41,317 nt of DNA, taken from assembly GCA_030746555.1 (NCBI GenBank), contig JASLMK010000016.1:1-41317 (forward strand), read 5' to 3'. Below are positions 9,160 to 16,905 of the stretch, in pieces. The notes beneath the pieces were generated by a model that was given only the letters and a program-made list of their open reading frames with translations, was not told the origin of the DNA and made no database searches. Position numbers and translations under genes: made by a program. Origin of the DNA: Planctomycetota bacterium (lineage in GTDB: Bacteria; Planctomycetota; UBA1135; GCA-002686595). How positions within the stretch are numbered: the first letter of the stretch is position 1; each line of letters starts with the position of its first letter.

Positions 9160-10359
9160 TCAGCGCGTGTGCCCGACGAAGCCCGCGTCGATGGCGGGCA
9201 CGAGGGCGTGATCGAGCTCCAACCTCACGCGGCCGCTGAAGGTCGCGCTCTGGATCGAGGGATGGGCGGCCAGGGTCACGCGCCAGCGCTCGCTGCGTCC
9301 GAGGGCGTCGGGGGCGAGCGGCTCGAAGGAGGCGCTGATCGCCTCGGCGTCGGCGCCGCTCACGACCGCTCCGGTCACGACCACCCGGTCCCCGCCCACG
9401 AGGGCGTGTACCTCGGCCGTGGCCCGAGCGCCGTCGACCGCCGAGAACGACCCGAACGAGAAGGTCGGCGGCTGGAGGATCACCTCGGGGACGACCGTCC
9501 CCTGGACGGGGATGGGGAAGCTGCGCCGGTCGTCCGGCCCGCCGGGGCCAGCCAGAGCCAGGCGCAGCTCACCGCGATAGGCGCCACGGGGCAGCCCGGG
9601 CGCGACCCGGGCGGTCACCGTCCACAGGTTCTCGCCGGACTGCACCGTGTGGGACAGCTCGGCCTCGAGGGACTCGCTCGTGGACTCGATGCCCGTGACG
9701 CGCACGGGTGAACCCGCGACTCCGGTGATGACCTTGCTGATCCCCTGGCCGCCGGCGCTGGCGGGGATCGGCCCGAGGTCGATCACGGGCGGCGTCGCCT
9801 GCAGGAGCGACTGCACGTACAGGTGTAGCTCGAAGGTCAGGAAGGGCGTCTGCGGCGAGTCGCAGGAGAGGCGCAGGACGACGAGTTTGTCGGCGTTCTT
9901 GCGCCTCACGTGGCGCGGGTCCACGACGACCTCCAGCTCGACCTCGGCCCCCGCCCCGACCGTGAGGACGGGCTCTTCGCGCGGTCGGCCGCGCACGCGC
10001 CTTCCGGACTCGTCGACCGTGGAAACCCGGCCCACGGCGCATGCGCAGGCGGGCATCAGGCGCCGGATCGAGATCGGCCGGGGGTCGGTGTTGCGCAGCA
10101 CGAAGGTGTGGCTCACCTTCTCCGTGGCGGAGATGCGCCCGAAGTCGTGGAAGGTGTGGCGGTCTCCCTGGGGGTTCAGGACGACCAGCCCCTCTGCCGG
10201 GGGCCGGGCGCAGCCGGCCCCGAGCGAGAGCAGGACCAGGGCGGCGAGCGGCGCGGCTCTGCGTGGGCCACGGGGCTCGCGGGCGTTGGGGTGGTCGGCG
10301 GGGTGGAGGAGGCGCATCGCGGGGGGCGTCGGTATACCGGCCGGTCCCAGGCGGGTCAT
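9160..10359 (-). CDS. DUF1573-family lipoprotein
   Basis: The 399-residue protein has an N-terminal lipoprotein signal (LAALVLLSLGAGC, acylated Cys near residue 50 if ATG 10359 is used; ATG 10317 gives a more typical signal length). The mature part begins with the DUF1573 pattern: a THTFHDFGRI-like strand (here DRHTFHDFGRISATEKVSHT), FVLRNTDPRPISIRR and a Cys-containing PACACAV turn. The family has an Ig-like/ASH fold, is abundant in Planctomycetota and Bacteroidota, and has no established biochemical role. The remaining residues are further beta-sandwich modules (for example VVPEVILQPPTFSFGSF). The gene lies 31 bp downstream of the SGNH hydrolase gene on the same strand and is probably co-transcribed. 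Its stop codon directly abuts the stop of the convergent lipoprotein gene. Confidence 0.75.
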   Translation of the reverse strand: MTRLGPAGIPTPPAMRLLHPADHPNAREPRGPRRAAPLAALVLLSLGAGCARPPAEGLVVLNPQGDRHTFHDFGRISATEKVSHTFVLRNTDPRPISIRRLMPACACAVGRVSTVDESGRRVRGRPREEPVLTVGAGAEVELEVVVDPRHVRRKNADKLVVLRLSCDSPQTPFLTFELHLYVQSLLQATPPVIDLGPIPASAGGQGISKVITGVAGSPVRVTGIESTSESLEAELSHTVQSGENLWTVTARVAPGLPRGAYRGELRLALAGPGGPDDRRSFPIPVQGTVVPEVILQPPTFSFGSFSAVDGARATAEVHALVGGDRVVVTGAVVSGADAEAISASFEPLAPDALGRSERWRVTLAAHPSIQSATFSGRVRLELDHALVPAIDAGFVGHTR

Positions 10360-10390
10360 CGCATTTTCCGAGGGCGTAGGTTCGCTCGGG

Positions 10391-11482
10391 TCAGCGCACG
10401 ATGCCCGCGCCCAGCAGGTCCGCGGCCAGGGTGCGGGCGAGGTGGTCGGCGCCGAGGTCGGTGAGGTGCACGTCGTTGGTGAACACGCCGCCCTCGCTCT
10501 CGAGCTCGGCCGCCGCCAGGGCGCTCTGGGCGTCGACGAGGTGCAGCTCGCGCTCGCGTGCGACGACCGCCAGGATCTCGGTCATGTAGTCGAAGGCGCG
10601 CAGCTGGTCGTCGCGCGAGGGAGCGCCGTCGAGGCTGGAGCGCTTGATCCCCTGGGTGACCAGCACGACCTGCGCGCCCGCCTGCTCGGCCAGGGAGGCG
10701 ATGCCGTTGAGGTTGCGGTGGAAGCTCTCGAACCCGACCGGACGCTCGGCCGGCCAGGCGTAGAGGTCGCGCTCCTTGAGCTCGTCGAAGTTGACGATCA
10801 CGAAGGCCCCGATGTCGCCGCGGCTTTTGACGTAGTCGGTGCAGTAGCGCCGCCAGGCGCGGTAGGCGACGCTGCCCTCGATCCAGGCCGGCTCGTAGCG
10901 CCGCCAGACCGCGCGCCAATGGGTGTTGTCCGGCCGCGCGTCGGGATAGAGGGCGCAGCGCATGTCGTTGATCGTGTGGTAGACGATCACGACGTCGGGC
11001 TGTAGCGGGAGCACGCGGAAGGCCAGGTTGGCCAGGCTCTCGAAGCTCGAGTACCCCTGGCAGCCGCCGTTGACGACCTCGATCGCGCGCTCGGGGAGGG
11101 CGCGCTCCAGGTGGGCCTCCAGGCGCGCCGGCCAGGTCGTCTCGTCACTGCTCGGCCCGTGCCCGTAGGTGCTCGACCCGCCCAGGCAGGCGATGCGCAG
11201 GGTGCCGGGAGGTTTCACGGCGGCGATCTTTGGGCCGCGGAACCCCAGGCTGTTGTGGCTGCCCCGGTGGCGCGGCTGGTCGAAGCGGTGCCCGGGCTTG
11301 GGCGCGTAGGCCAGGTAGGGGTGCGGCTGGACCCGAGCCTTCCGCTCGCCCTCGGCGTAGGGGTCGAGTTCGCCGCGCGTCAGGCCCGGCAGGTCGACCC
11401 AGCGCGGCACGGTCTCCAGGGCGACCAGGAGCACCAGGAGGGTGCCCGCAGCCGTGCCGAGCGCCTTCTTGGGGGAGCCCAT
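10391..11482 (-). CDS. Membrane-anchored SGNH/GDSL-type hydrolase
   Basis: The 363-residue protein starts with one transmembrane segment (about 8-23), so the catalytic domain is probably periplasmic. The SGNH blocks are visible: block I GGSSTYG at 101-107 (nucleophile Ser), block II VNGGCQGY at about 138-144, block III HTINDMR with the Asn near residue 172, and block V DVHLTDLG with the His near 339. Such enzymes are lipases, esterases or polysaccharide O-acetyl esterases; the substrate cannot be read here. A long insert between blocks III and V contains many Trp and Tyr residues. A TAGCCT box lies 6 nt before the ATG. The DUF1573 gene follows, so the two probably act together in the envelope. 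The family call is firm and the substrate is open. Confidence 0.85.
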   Translation of the reverse strand: MGSPKKALGTAAGTLLVLLVALETVPRWVDLPGLTRGELDPYAEGERKARVQPHPYLAYAPKPGHRFDQPRHRGSHNSLGFRGPKIAAVKPPGTLRIACLGGSSTYGHGPSSDETTWPARLEAHLERALPERAIEVVNGGCQGYSSFESLANLAFRVLPLQPDVVIVYHTINDMRCALYPDARPDNTHWRAVWRRYEPAWIEGSVAYRAWRRYCTDYVKSRGDIGAFVIVNFDELKERDLYAWPAERPVGFESFHRNLNGIASLAEQAGAQVVLVTQGIKRSSLDGAPSRDDQLRAFDYMTEILAVVARERELHLVDAQSALAAAELESEGGVFTNDVHLTDLGADHLARTLAADLLGAGIVR

Positions 11483-11488
11483 GGCCCA

Positions 11489-11494
11489 AGGCTA
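11489..11494 (-). promoter_or_regulatory. Putative -10 box (TAGCCT) for leaderless SGNH hydrolase transcript
   Basis: Read on the minus strand, TAGCCT ends 6 nt before the ATG at 11482. It lies in the 110-bp gap shared with the divergent ArsC-like gene. Confidence 0.4.
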
Positions 11495-11577
11495 CCGTGC
11501 GCCGGGCTCCTCACCCACACCCAAAGGGCGCGGCCCGAGCGCCGAGCGGAGGTCTTCCGGGTGTCGGGCCGCGCTGC

Positions 11578-11583
11578 TAGGCT
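11578..11583 (+). promoter_or_regulatory. Putative -10 box (TAGGCT) for leaderless arsC-like transcript
   Basis: TAGGCT ends 9 nt before ATG 11593. A weak CTTCCG lies 17 bp further upstream where a -35 would be. Confidence 0.4.
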
Positions 11584-11592
11584 CCCCGGACC

Positions 11593-12000
11593 ATGAGCGA
11601 GACCGCCGCGACCCTCTGCTTGCTCCACAACCCCCGCTGCTCCAAGAGCCGCGCGGCCCTGGCCCTGCTCGAGGAGCGGGGAGTGGCCGTGGAGGTGCGC
11701 CCGTACCTGGAGCGCCCCCTCGACGCGGCGGAGCTCGCGCGCCTCGCCGATCGCCTCGGCTCGCCCGTCGGCGAGTGGGTGCGGCGCAAGCAGCCCGAGT
11801 TCGCGGCTGCCGGGCTTGGCCCCGATTCGGACGAGGCGGAGCTCTACGCGGCCCTGGAGGCGCACCCGATCCTGATGGAACGCCCGATCGCCGTGGTCGG
11901 CGAGCGCGCCCGCATCGGCCGCCCCCCCGAGCGGATCCTGGAGCTCCTGGACGGGGGAGGCGACGCGCAGGTGGGCCCGCCGGCCTCCGAGAGCTCTTGA
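11593..12000 (+). CDS. ArsC-family thioredoxin-fold protein (arsenate reductase-like)
   Basis: The 135-residue protein has the glutaredoxin-linked ArsC fold: an LLHNPRCSKSR active-site loop with Cys near residue 17, a PYLERPLDAAEL segment, HPILMERPIAVVG and the closing RIGRPPERILELL. In true arsenate reductases the Cys and the Arg residues of the RP motifs bind arsenate. The NPRCSKSR loop is the form found in YfgD-like members, whose substrate may not be arsenate, and no other arsenic gene is nearby. A short Gly/Ser-rich tail extends past the fold. It is 10 bp upstream of the HEAT-repeat gene on the same strand and could be co-transcribed. The family is certain; the substrate is uncertain. 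Confidence 0.88.
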   Translation: MSETAATLCLLHNPRCSKSRAALALLEERGVAVEVRPYLERPLDAAELARLADRLGSPVGEWVRRKQPEFAAAGLGPDSDEAELYAALEAHPILMERPIAVVGERARIGRPPERILELLDGGGDAQVGPPASESS

Positions 12001-12010
12001 GGTTGGCTCG

Positions 12011-14338
12011 ATGCCGCCCTCCCTGCTCCTGCTCGCGTGCCTGTCGGGCCTCGCCCCGACCCTGGCCGAGACCAGCCAGGACCCCGATCCCGCGGCCCTG
12101 CTGCGCTCGAAGGACCCCGTCGAGCGCCTGCGGGCCGTCGAGCTCCTGCGCGGCGGGGAGAACCCCAAGGCCGAGCGCCTGCTGAAGGGAGCGCTCGACG
12201 ATGCTGACTGGGAGGTCATCGAGCGCGCCGCGGAGGCTTTGGGCGAGGTCGGCGGCCCCAAGGCGGTGGGGGAGCTGGTGGCCGTCCTCCTCGACGGTCC
12301 GGCGCGGCGCGTGCGGCGTGCGGCGGCCCTGGCGGCGGCGGCGCTCGATCCCGACGAGGCCCTCGCGGACGTGGCGAAGAAGATCGGCGGACGCAAGACG
12401 GCGGCGGCCCTGGAGGCCTTCCCCGTCCTGGCGGCGGCCGCGAGCGAGCCCAGCCCACCGCGGCGCCTGGTCAAGCTGTTGGGCGACCGGGATGGTCGCA
12501 CGCGGGCGGCGGCGGCCGGGGCGCGCCTGACGGCTGCGCGCGAGGACCGGGCGGAGGTCCTCGCCGATCTGGTGGGGAGCGAGTTCATCGCCGTGAGAGC
12601 CGCGGCCTTGGAGGGCGCGGCGAGCGACCCGCGCCCGGGCCAGGTGGACCTGCTGGCCGAGCTCCTCTCCAGGCCGGCCCTGCCGGGGGTCATCGAGCGT
12701 CGGGCGCTGGCCGCCCTGGTCGCCGGCCTGGGGACGATCGTGCCCGAGGGCGCGCGCGCGACGGAGGCTGTGGCGCACGTGGCGCGCCTGTGCGGATCCC
12801 CCGAGGCCACCGTGGCGGCGCGCGGACCGCGCCTGGCGCGGGCGCTCCTGAGGGCAGGCCTGATCGAGGTCGACGGCCTGCGCGACGCCCTCGAGCCGGC
12901 CCTGGAACACGACGCGGCGGGCGTGCGCGCCGAGGGCACCGCCGTCCTCGGCGAGGTCGGCGAGCCCTGGGCCAGCGAGCGCGCGCGGGTCCTGGGCGAG
13001 GGCGACGCCAGCCCCCGCGTGCGCCACGCGGCGTTCTCGGTCCTGGGGGCCCCGACCCTCTCCGCGGAGGACTTCGACGCCGCCTGGTTCGTCGCGCGCC
13101 TGAGGGACGAGACCGACCCCGGCGTGCGCGAGCGGGCCGCGGTGGCCCTGGGGCGCGATGGGCTCGCGGAGGCCGTCGCCCCCCTGGCCGAGGCCCTGGG
13201 CAGCCCCGACTGGAAGGTCGCGGCGGCCGCAGCCGTCTCCCTGGGGCACACGCGTTCGGAGGCGGCCGTGGACCCGCTGGTGCGCCTGGCCCGCTCGGAC
13301 TCCTGGCGCCTGCGAGGCGCCGCCGTCGTCGGCCTCACCCGTTGCCTGAAGAAGGCGGCGGTCGAGCCCCTGATCGCGGCCCTCGAGGACCGCGAGCCCC
13401 TCGTCGCGCGCACCGCCCACGCCTACCTGGTCTCCCTGGCCCGCGAGGAGCTCGAGCCGCGCACGGCGGTGTGGGCCGCCTGGTGGGCCGAGCACGGCGA
13501 CGGCGTGAGGCTTGTCGATCCCCGGGAGGTCGCCGATCGGGAGCGTCGCTACGGCTACTCCGTCCCCGCCGCCCTCATCTACGAGGGGCTGGACGTGATG
13601 GTGCTCGAGAGCCGCGGCGACCACATCCAGCACCTGTTGGAGGCCCTGGAGATCGAGCACCGCCTGTGCGCGGCGGCGCGCATCGAGGTCGACGCCCTGG
13701 ACGCCGCGGGGGTGTTCGTCGCCAACTGCACCGGCGAGGTCGAGGCGGAGGACGTCGAGCGCCTGGAGTGGTTCGTCCACGTCGGCGGGTACCTGTTCGC
13801 CTCCTGCTGGGCCTTGCACGAGACCATCGAGCGCATCGAGCCCGGCCTCGTTCGCAAGCTGGAGACCGGCGGCGAGGTGCTCGACAACGTGCTCGCCAGC
13901 CCGTGCGCCACGGACAGTCCATACCTCGAGGGAGTCTTCACGGCGGGCGTGCGGCCGATCTACGCCCTGCAGGGTGCGCACTTGATCGAGGTCCTGCATC
14001 CCGAGCGCGTGGAGGTCCTGGTGGACAGCCCCGAGTGTGCGGAACGCTGGGGCGGCGGCGAGCTCGCTTGCTGGTTTCGTCTCGGCCACGGCGTCGTCCT
14101 CGACTCGGTCAACCACTTCGATCTCCAGGGGCTCGAGCTGGCTTCCCACCTCAAGAAACGCGAGGAGCGCATGGCCTACGCCATGGACCACATGGGCCTC
14201 TCCCACGAGCGCCTGCGCGCGACGCGCAAGGAGAAGTGGTGGGACAACAACCTCAAGGCGGCACGCGAGGTGCGCGACCTGTCGGTCTTCCGCCTCGTCA
14301 CCAACTTCGTGCGCCTGCGGCGCATCCAGGGCCGCTAG
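12011..14338 (+). CDS. Secreted HEAT-repeat protein with GATase/DUF4159-like C-terminal domain
   Basis: The 775-residue protein begins with a signal peptide (LLLLACLSGLAPTLAET). Residues about 25-480 are tandem HEAT/PBS-lyase-like repeats of about 30 residues, recognisable from units such as DWEVIERAAEALGEVGGPKA, DWKVAAAAAVSLGHTRSEAA and DSWRLRGAAVVGLTRCLKKA, which give a protein-binding solenoid. The C-terminal part (about 515-775) has an alpha/beta pattern: a VMVLESRGDHIQHLLEAL strand-helix, AAGVFVANCTGE, then LEWFVHVGGYLFASCWAL and a GHGVVLDSVNHFDLQG strand. This resembles the class I glutamine amidotransferase-like domains of DUF4159 or ThuA proteins. The ATG follows GAGG by about 10 nt and lies 10 bp after the ArsC-like gene. 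The HEAT part is secure; the C-terminal fold is by pattern only. Confidence 0.75.
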   Translation: MPPSLLLLACLSGLAPTLAETSQDPDPAALLRSKDPVERLRAVELLRGGENPKAERLLKGALDDADWEVIERAAEALGEVGGPKAVGELVAVLLDGPARRVRRAAALAAAALDPDEALADVAKKIGGRKTAAALEAFPVLAAAASEPSPPRRLVKLLGDRDGRTRAAAAGARLTAAREDRAEVLADLVGSEFIAVRAAALEGAASDPRPGQVDLLAELLSRPALPGVIERRALAALVAGLGTIVPEGARATEAVAHVARLCGSPEATVAARGPRLARALLRAGLIEVDGLRDALEPALEHDAAGVRAEGTAVLGEVGEPWASERARVLGEGDASPRVRHAAFSVLGAPTLSAEDFDAAWFVARLRDETDPGVRERAAVALGRDGLAEAVAPLAEALGSPDWKVAAAAAVSLGHTRSEAAVDPLVRLARSDSWRLRGAAVVGLTRCLKKAAVEPLIAALEDREPLVARTAHAYLVSLAREELEPRTAVWAAWWAEHGDGVRLVDPREVADRERRYGYSVPAALIYEGLDVMVLESRGDHIQHLLEALEIEHRLCAAARIEVDALDAAGVFVANCTGEVEAEDVERLEWFVHVGGYLFASCWALHETIERIEPGLVRKLETGGEVLDNVLASPCATDSPYLEGVFTAGVRPIYALQGAHLIEVLHPERVEVLVDSPECAERWGGGELACWFRLGHGVVLDSVNHFDLQGLELASHLKKREERMAYAMDHMGLSHERLRATRKEKWWDNNLKAAREVRDLSVFRLVTNFVRLRRIQGR

Positions 14339-14357
14339 GGAGAGGGGCCCGCGCGGC

Positions 14358-15239
14358 ATGGCGTTCGGTTCTCGACCCCTGTTCCGCCACGGCACCTGCA
14401 GCTGGTCCGCTCGGAGCTGGGTGGGCCCGTTCTACCCGCCCGGGACGAAGGCGGCGGACTTCTTGGGCCACTACGCCACGCGCTTCTGCGCCGTAGAGGC
14501 GGACGTCACCTACTATCGAGTGCCGGACGCGAAGCTGGTCACGGGCTGGGCCCGGCGCACGCCCGAGGACTTCGTCCTGTGCGCCAAGTTCCCGCGTTCG
14601 ATCGTCCACGCCGGGGAGGGGGCACGCCCCGATCCCGACCGGCTCCTGGTTCCGAAGTTCGTCGACCGCGACCGGGACCGCTTCCTCGAGGCGATGGCGC
14701 TCCTGGGACCCAAGTGCGGCCCCCTCGTGTTGCAGTTCCCCTACTTCAACCGCAAGGCGTTTCCCGAGGCGGGACCGTTCCTGGAGCGTCTCGATGCGTT
14801 CCTCGGCCCGCTTCCCCAAGGGTTCCGCTACGCGGTCGAGGTGCGCAACCCGCGCTGGCTGGACGAGCCCCTCGCGGCGGTCCTGCGCGCCCACGGCGCG
14901 GCCCTGGTCCTGGTGGACCTGCCCTACATGCCCCCGCCCGAGCGGATCGCCGGCAGGGCCGAGCTGTTCCCGACCGACTTCACCTACCTCCGCCTGATCG
15001 GCGATCGCAAGCGCGTCGACGCCTTGACCGAGACCTTCGATGCCGTGGTCGTGGACCTCGACGATCGCCTGCGAGCCTGGGCAGACGTCCTGGCGGACCT
15101 CCCGTCCTCGGTGCGGGAGACCTACGCCTTCGCCAACAACCACTTCGCGGGCCACGGGCCGGCCACGATCGCGCGCTTGGCCGCCTTGGTGGAGGAGGCC
15201 GGCGGAGGGGGAGCGCCCCGGGAGCCTGCGTCGGCCTAG
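14358..15239 (+). CDS. DUF72 (YecE-like) family protein
   Basis: The 293-residue protein has the DUF72 TIM-barrel pattern: an HGTCSWSARSWVGPFYPPG start, a YATRFCAVEADVTYYRVP motif (family: F..vEinsTFY), WARRTPEDFVLCAKFPRSI (family: W...tP..F.fa.K.p), PLVLQFPYFN, RYAVEVRNPRWL and FTYLRLIGD, ending in TYAFANNHFAGHGPATI (family: yvffNNh..g.a). The biochemical role of the family is not established; it is cytosolic and widespread. The start is ATG 14358, 19 bp after the HEAT protein, though the frame is open further upstream. It has no clear partner nearby. A stem of 9 bp lies 25 bp past the stop. Confidence 0.9.
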   Translation: MAFGSRPLFRHGTCSWSARSWVGPFYPPGTKAADFLGHYATRFCAVEADVTYYRVPDAKLVTGWARRTPEDFVLCAKFPRSIVHAGEGARPDPDRLLVPKFVDRDRDRFLEAMALLGPKCGPLVLQFPYFNRKAFPEAGPFLERLDAFLGPLPQGFRYAVEVRNPRWLDEPLAAVLRAHGAALVLVDLPYMPPPERIAGRAELFPTDFTYLRLIGDRKRVDALTETFDAVVVDLDDRLRAWADVLADLPSSVRETYAFANNHFAGHGPATIARLAALVEEAGGGGAPREPASA

Positions 15240-15264
15240 CCCGAGTCCTTCCCACCCGCGGGAA

Positions 15265-15306
15265 GAATCCGGCTCGGTCCGCGGCCGGGGAAAAGCCGCC
15301 GGATTC
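15265..15306 (+). other. Inverted repeat downstream of the DUF72 gene
   Basis: GAATCCGGC (15265-15273) pairs perfectly with GCCGGATTC (15298-15306) around a GC-rich loop that can itself fold. A 6-bp stem CTTCCC/GGGAAG lies just upstream. It sits at the start of the 285-bp gap before the MORN gene. It could be a terminator or a structured leader; there is no T-tract. Confidence 0.4.
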
Positions 15307-15492
15307 CGTGGAACCCTCCGGCTCTCCATCCCGTCCGAAGCACATAACCACGGTCGGGGACCTCCCAATCCAGGCAGAAGGGCCTCCGTTTGGCGAGGGA
15401 GTCCCCGGCCGTAGTTCCTTGCTCTGCAGCTCGCAGCTCGCCTTCGTTCGCCGGAACGCCCCTGGAACTGCGTGGCGTTCACCGGAGGAAGA

Positions 15493-15515
15493 TCCATCCT
15501 TGCGGTTAGGATGGA
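15493..15515 (+). promoter_or_regulatory. Hairpin overlapping the ribosome binding site of the MORN-repeat gene
   Basis: TCCATCCT (15493-15500) pairs perfectly with AGGATGGA (15508-15515) around a 7-nt loop. The right arm covers the first bases of the GGAGG at 15513-15517, which is 7 nt before ATG 15525. A TAGGAT lies in the loop and right arm. Folding would partly hide the ribosome site. Confidence 0.45.
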
Positions 15516-15524
15516 GGTCGACCC

Positions 15525-16352
15525 ATGCGCGAGACGCGTCGCTACCGCACGGGAGGCCGTGCCAGTCAGGGGCCCGTGGCCGAGGGCGCGCGCGCGGGCA
15601 GTTGGACCTTCTGGGACGAGCACGGTCGGCGCCACGCCCAACACGAGTACGCCGATGATCGGCGAGAGGGATGGGGTCTGCGCTGGCACGTTCACAACGG
15701 CAGCCGGCGCTCCGAGGGCCGCTACCGCGACGGGCTCCGCGAGGGCGCCTGGACCTTCTGGCACCCCGACGGCGGCCTGCGGGGCGAGGGCATCTTCGTC
15801 GCCGGGCGCGGCGAGGGGCTGTGGCGCTTCTGGCACGCCAACGGCGCGCTCTCCCTCGAGGGGCGGCTCGTCGCGGGCCTGCGCGAGGGGGTCTGGCGCC
15901 GGAGCTACCGCAACCGCCAGTCCTGCCGCGAGGGGCACTTCGCCGGCGGACGGCGCGAGGGGATCTGGCGGCGCTGGACCCGCTCGGGCCGCTTGGTCGG
16001 GGAGGGCGCGTTCCGGGCCGGTTTGGCCGAGGGGGAATGGACCTCGTGGCACCCCAACGGCGAGCGCGCCTCCAACGGCGAGTACCGCGCCGGGCGCCGC
16101 GAGGGCGTGTGGCGCCTGTGGCACTCCAACGGCTCCCTGCGCGCCGAGGGCTCGGTGGTGGCCGGGGAGCTGGAGGGCTGGTGGGTGCACTGGTGGCGCA
16201 ACGGGAACCTGCGAGCCGAGGGAGAGGTGCGCCGCGGCGCGGAGGACGGGCCCTGGCGCTTCTGGCATCCCGACGGCTCGCGCAATCGCGCCGACAGCGG
16301 GATCTACAGCGACGGACGGGCCTCCCTGGAGGACTGGGGCGACGATGCGTGA
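15525..16352 (+). CDS. MORN-variant repeat protein (YwqK-like)
   Basis: Nearly all of the 275 residues are about ten tandem repeats of 23-24 residues with the consensus GxWxxWHxNGxLRxEGxxxxGxREG, for example GAWTFWHPDGGLRGEG and GVWRLWHSNGSLRAEG. This is the MORN variant found in YwqK-like proteins, annotated in databases as antitoxin components, although MORN repeats more generally bind lipid or partner proteins. There is no signal peptide, so it is probably cytosolic. Repeats 5 and 6 are the most diverged (RRSYRNRQSCREG lacks the usual WHxNG). The ATG follows GGAGG. The gene ends 8 bp inside the JAMM peptidase gene, so the two are probably translated together. The repeat family is certain; the role is unknown. 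Confidence 0.88.
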   Translation: MRETRRYRTGGRASQGPVAEGARAGSWTFWDEHGRRHAQHEYADDRREGWGLRWHVHNGSRRSEGRYRDGLREGAWTFWHPDGGLRGEGIFVAGRGEGLWRFWHANGALSLEGRLVAGLREGVWRRSYRNRQSCREGHFAGGRREGIWRRWTRSGRLVGEGAFRAGLAEGEWTSWHPNGERASNGEYRAGRREGVWRLWHSNGSLRAEGSVVAGELEGWWVHWWRNGNLRAEGEVRRGAEDGPWRFWHPDGSRNRADSGIYSDGRASLEDWGDDA

Positions 16353-16812
16353 GGTCGGCCGGGGAGGGCGCGTGCCGTCGCCCGCGGGCGAGGCCGCCCT
16401 GACCCTGGGCTCCGACGAGCGAGAGCGCCTGCTGCGCGCGGCGCGGGGCGCGAAGGGGAGTGAGGTTTGCGGCCTGCTGCTCGGTCGGCGGCGCGGGCGG
16501 GACGTTGCGGTGGAGCGGGTGTTGCGCCTGGCGAACGCCGCCGCGGGGGGGGCCGCCGCCGGCTCGTTTCGGATTCGTCCGGTCGACCACCTGCGGGCCG
16601 AGCGCTCGGCCCTGGAGGAGGGGCTGGTGGTCGTCGGGGTCTGGCACAGCCACCCCGCGGGCGGAGCGCGACCGTCCCGCGTCGACTGCGCCGCGGCGGT
16701 GAGGGGCTGGGTGCAGGTGATCGTCGCTCCGGCCGCGTCGGGAGGCTCGGACCTGCGAGCCTGGGAGGTCGAGGACGGGGAGCCGCGGGAACTCGCGCTG
16801 CGCGCGCTCTGA
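16345..16812 (+). CDS. JAMM/Mov34 family metallopeptidase
   Basis: The 155-residue protein has the complete JAMM zinc site: a conserved Glu in SEVCGLLLGR, then WHSHPAGGARPSRVD, which is exactly H-x-H-x10-D. Prokaryotic JAMM enzymes (Mec+/CysO type) cut isopeptide or C-terminal bonds of ubiquitin-like sulfur carriers, for example in cysteine, thiamine or molybdopterin pathways. No ubiquitin-like carrier or E1-like gene is seen next to it. ATG 16345 overlaps the end of the MORN gene by 8 bp, and the frame is open far upstream, so the start rests on the overlap and on the family length. The length of about 140-155 residues is normal. A role linked to the MORN protein is inferred from the overlap only. 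Confidence 0.88.
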   Translation: MREVGRGGRVPSPAGEAALTLGSDERERLLRAARGAKGSEVCGLLLGRRRGRDVAVERVLRLANAAAGGAAAGSFRIRPVDHLRAERSALEEGLVVVGVWHSHPAGGARPSRVDCAAAVRGWVQVIVAPAASGGSDLRAWEVEDGEPRELALRAL

Positions 16813-16838
16813 GCGCCGCGGCCGTGCCCCTGAGCCTG

Positions 16839-16867
16839 GTGACACGGGCGGCGGGGGAGCGCACAAT
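16839..16867 (+). promoter_or_regulatory. Putative sigma-70 type promoter of htpG
   Basis: GTGACA (16839-16844) and CACAAT (16862-16867) are 17 bp apart, the best -35/-10 pair seen in the window. It lies 38 nt before the htpG ATG. No CIRCE inverted repeat or other heat-shock operator is seen. Confidence 0.45.
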
Positions 16868-16905
16868 GAGGGGCTCGCCACCACCACAGCGCCCGGAGAC
16901 CGACC

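Noticed and set aside
11593-12000. Naming the ArsC-like gene as a functional arsenic-resistance gene.
   Set aside because: The NPRCSKSR loop is shared with non-arsenate family members and no arsenic transporter or regulator lies nearby.
15507-15512. TAGGAT upstream of the MORN gene as another leaderless -10 box.
   Set aside because: It ends 12 nt before the ATG, outside the 6-9 nt range of the others, and a normal GGAGG ribosome site is present.
15525-16320. The repeated pattern in the MORN gene as a CRISPR or DNA tandem repeat array.
   Set aside because: The repeats are at protein level with variable DNA and no spacer structure.
16868-16905. A CIRCE or other heat-shock operator upstream of htpG.
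   Set aside because: No matching inverted repeat was found between the promoter and the start codon.
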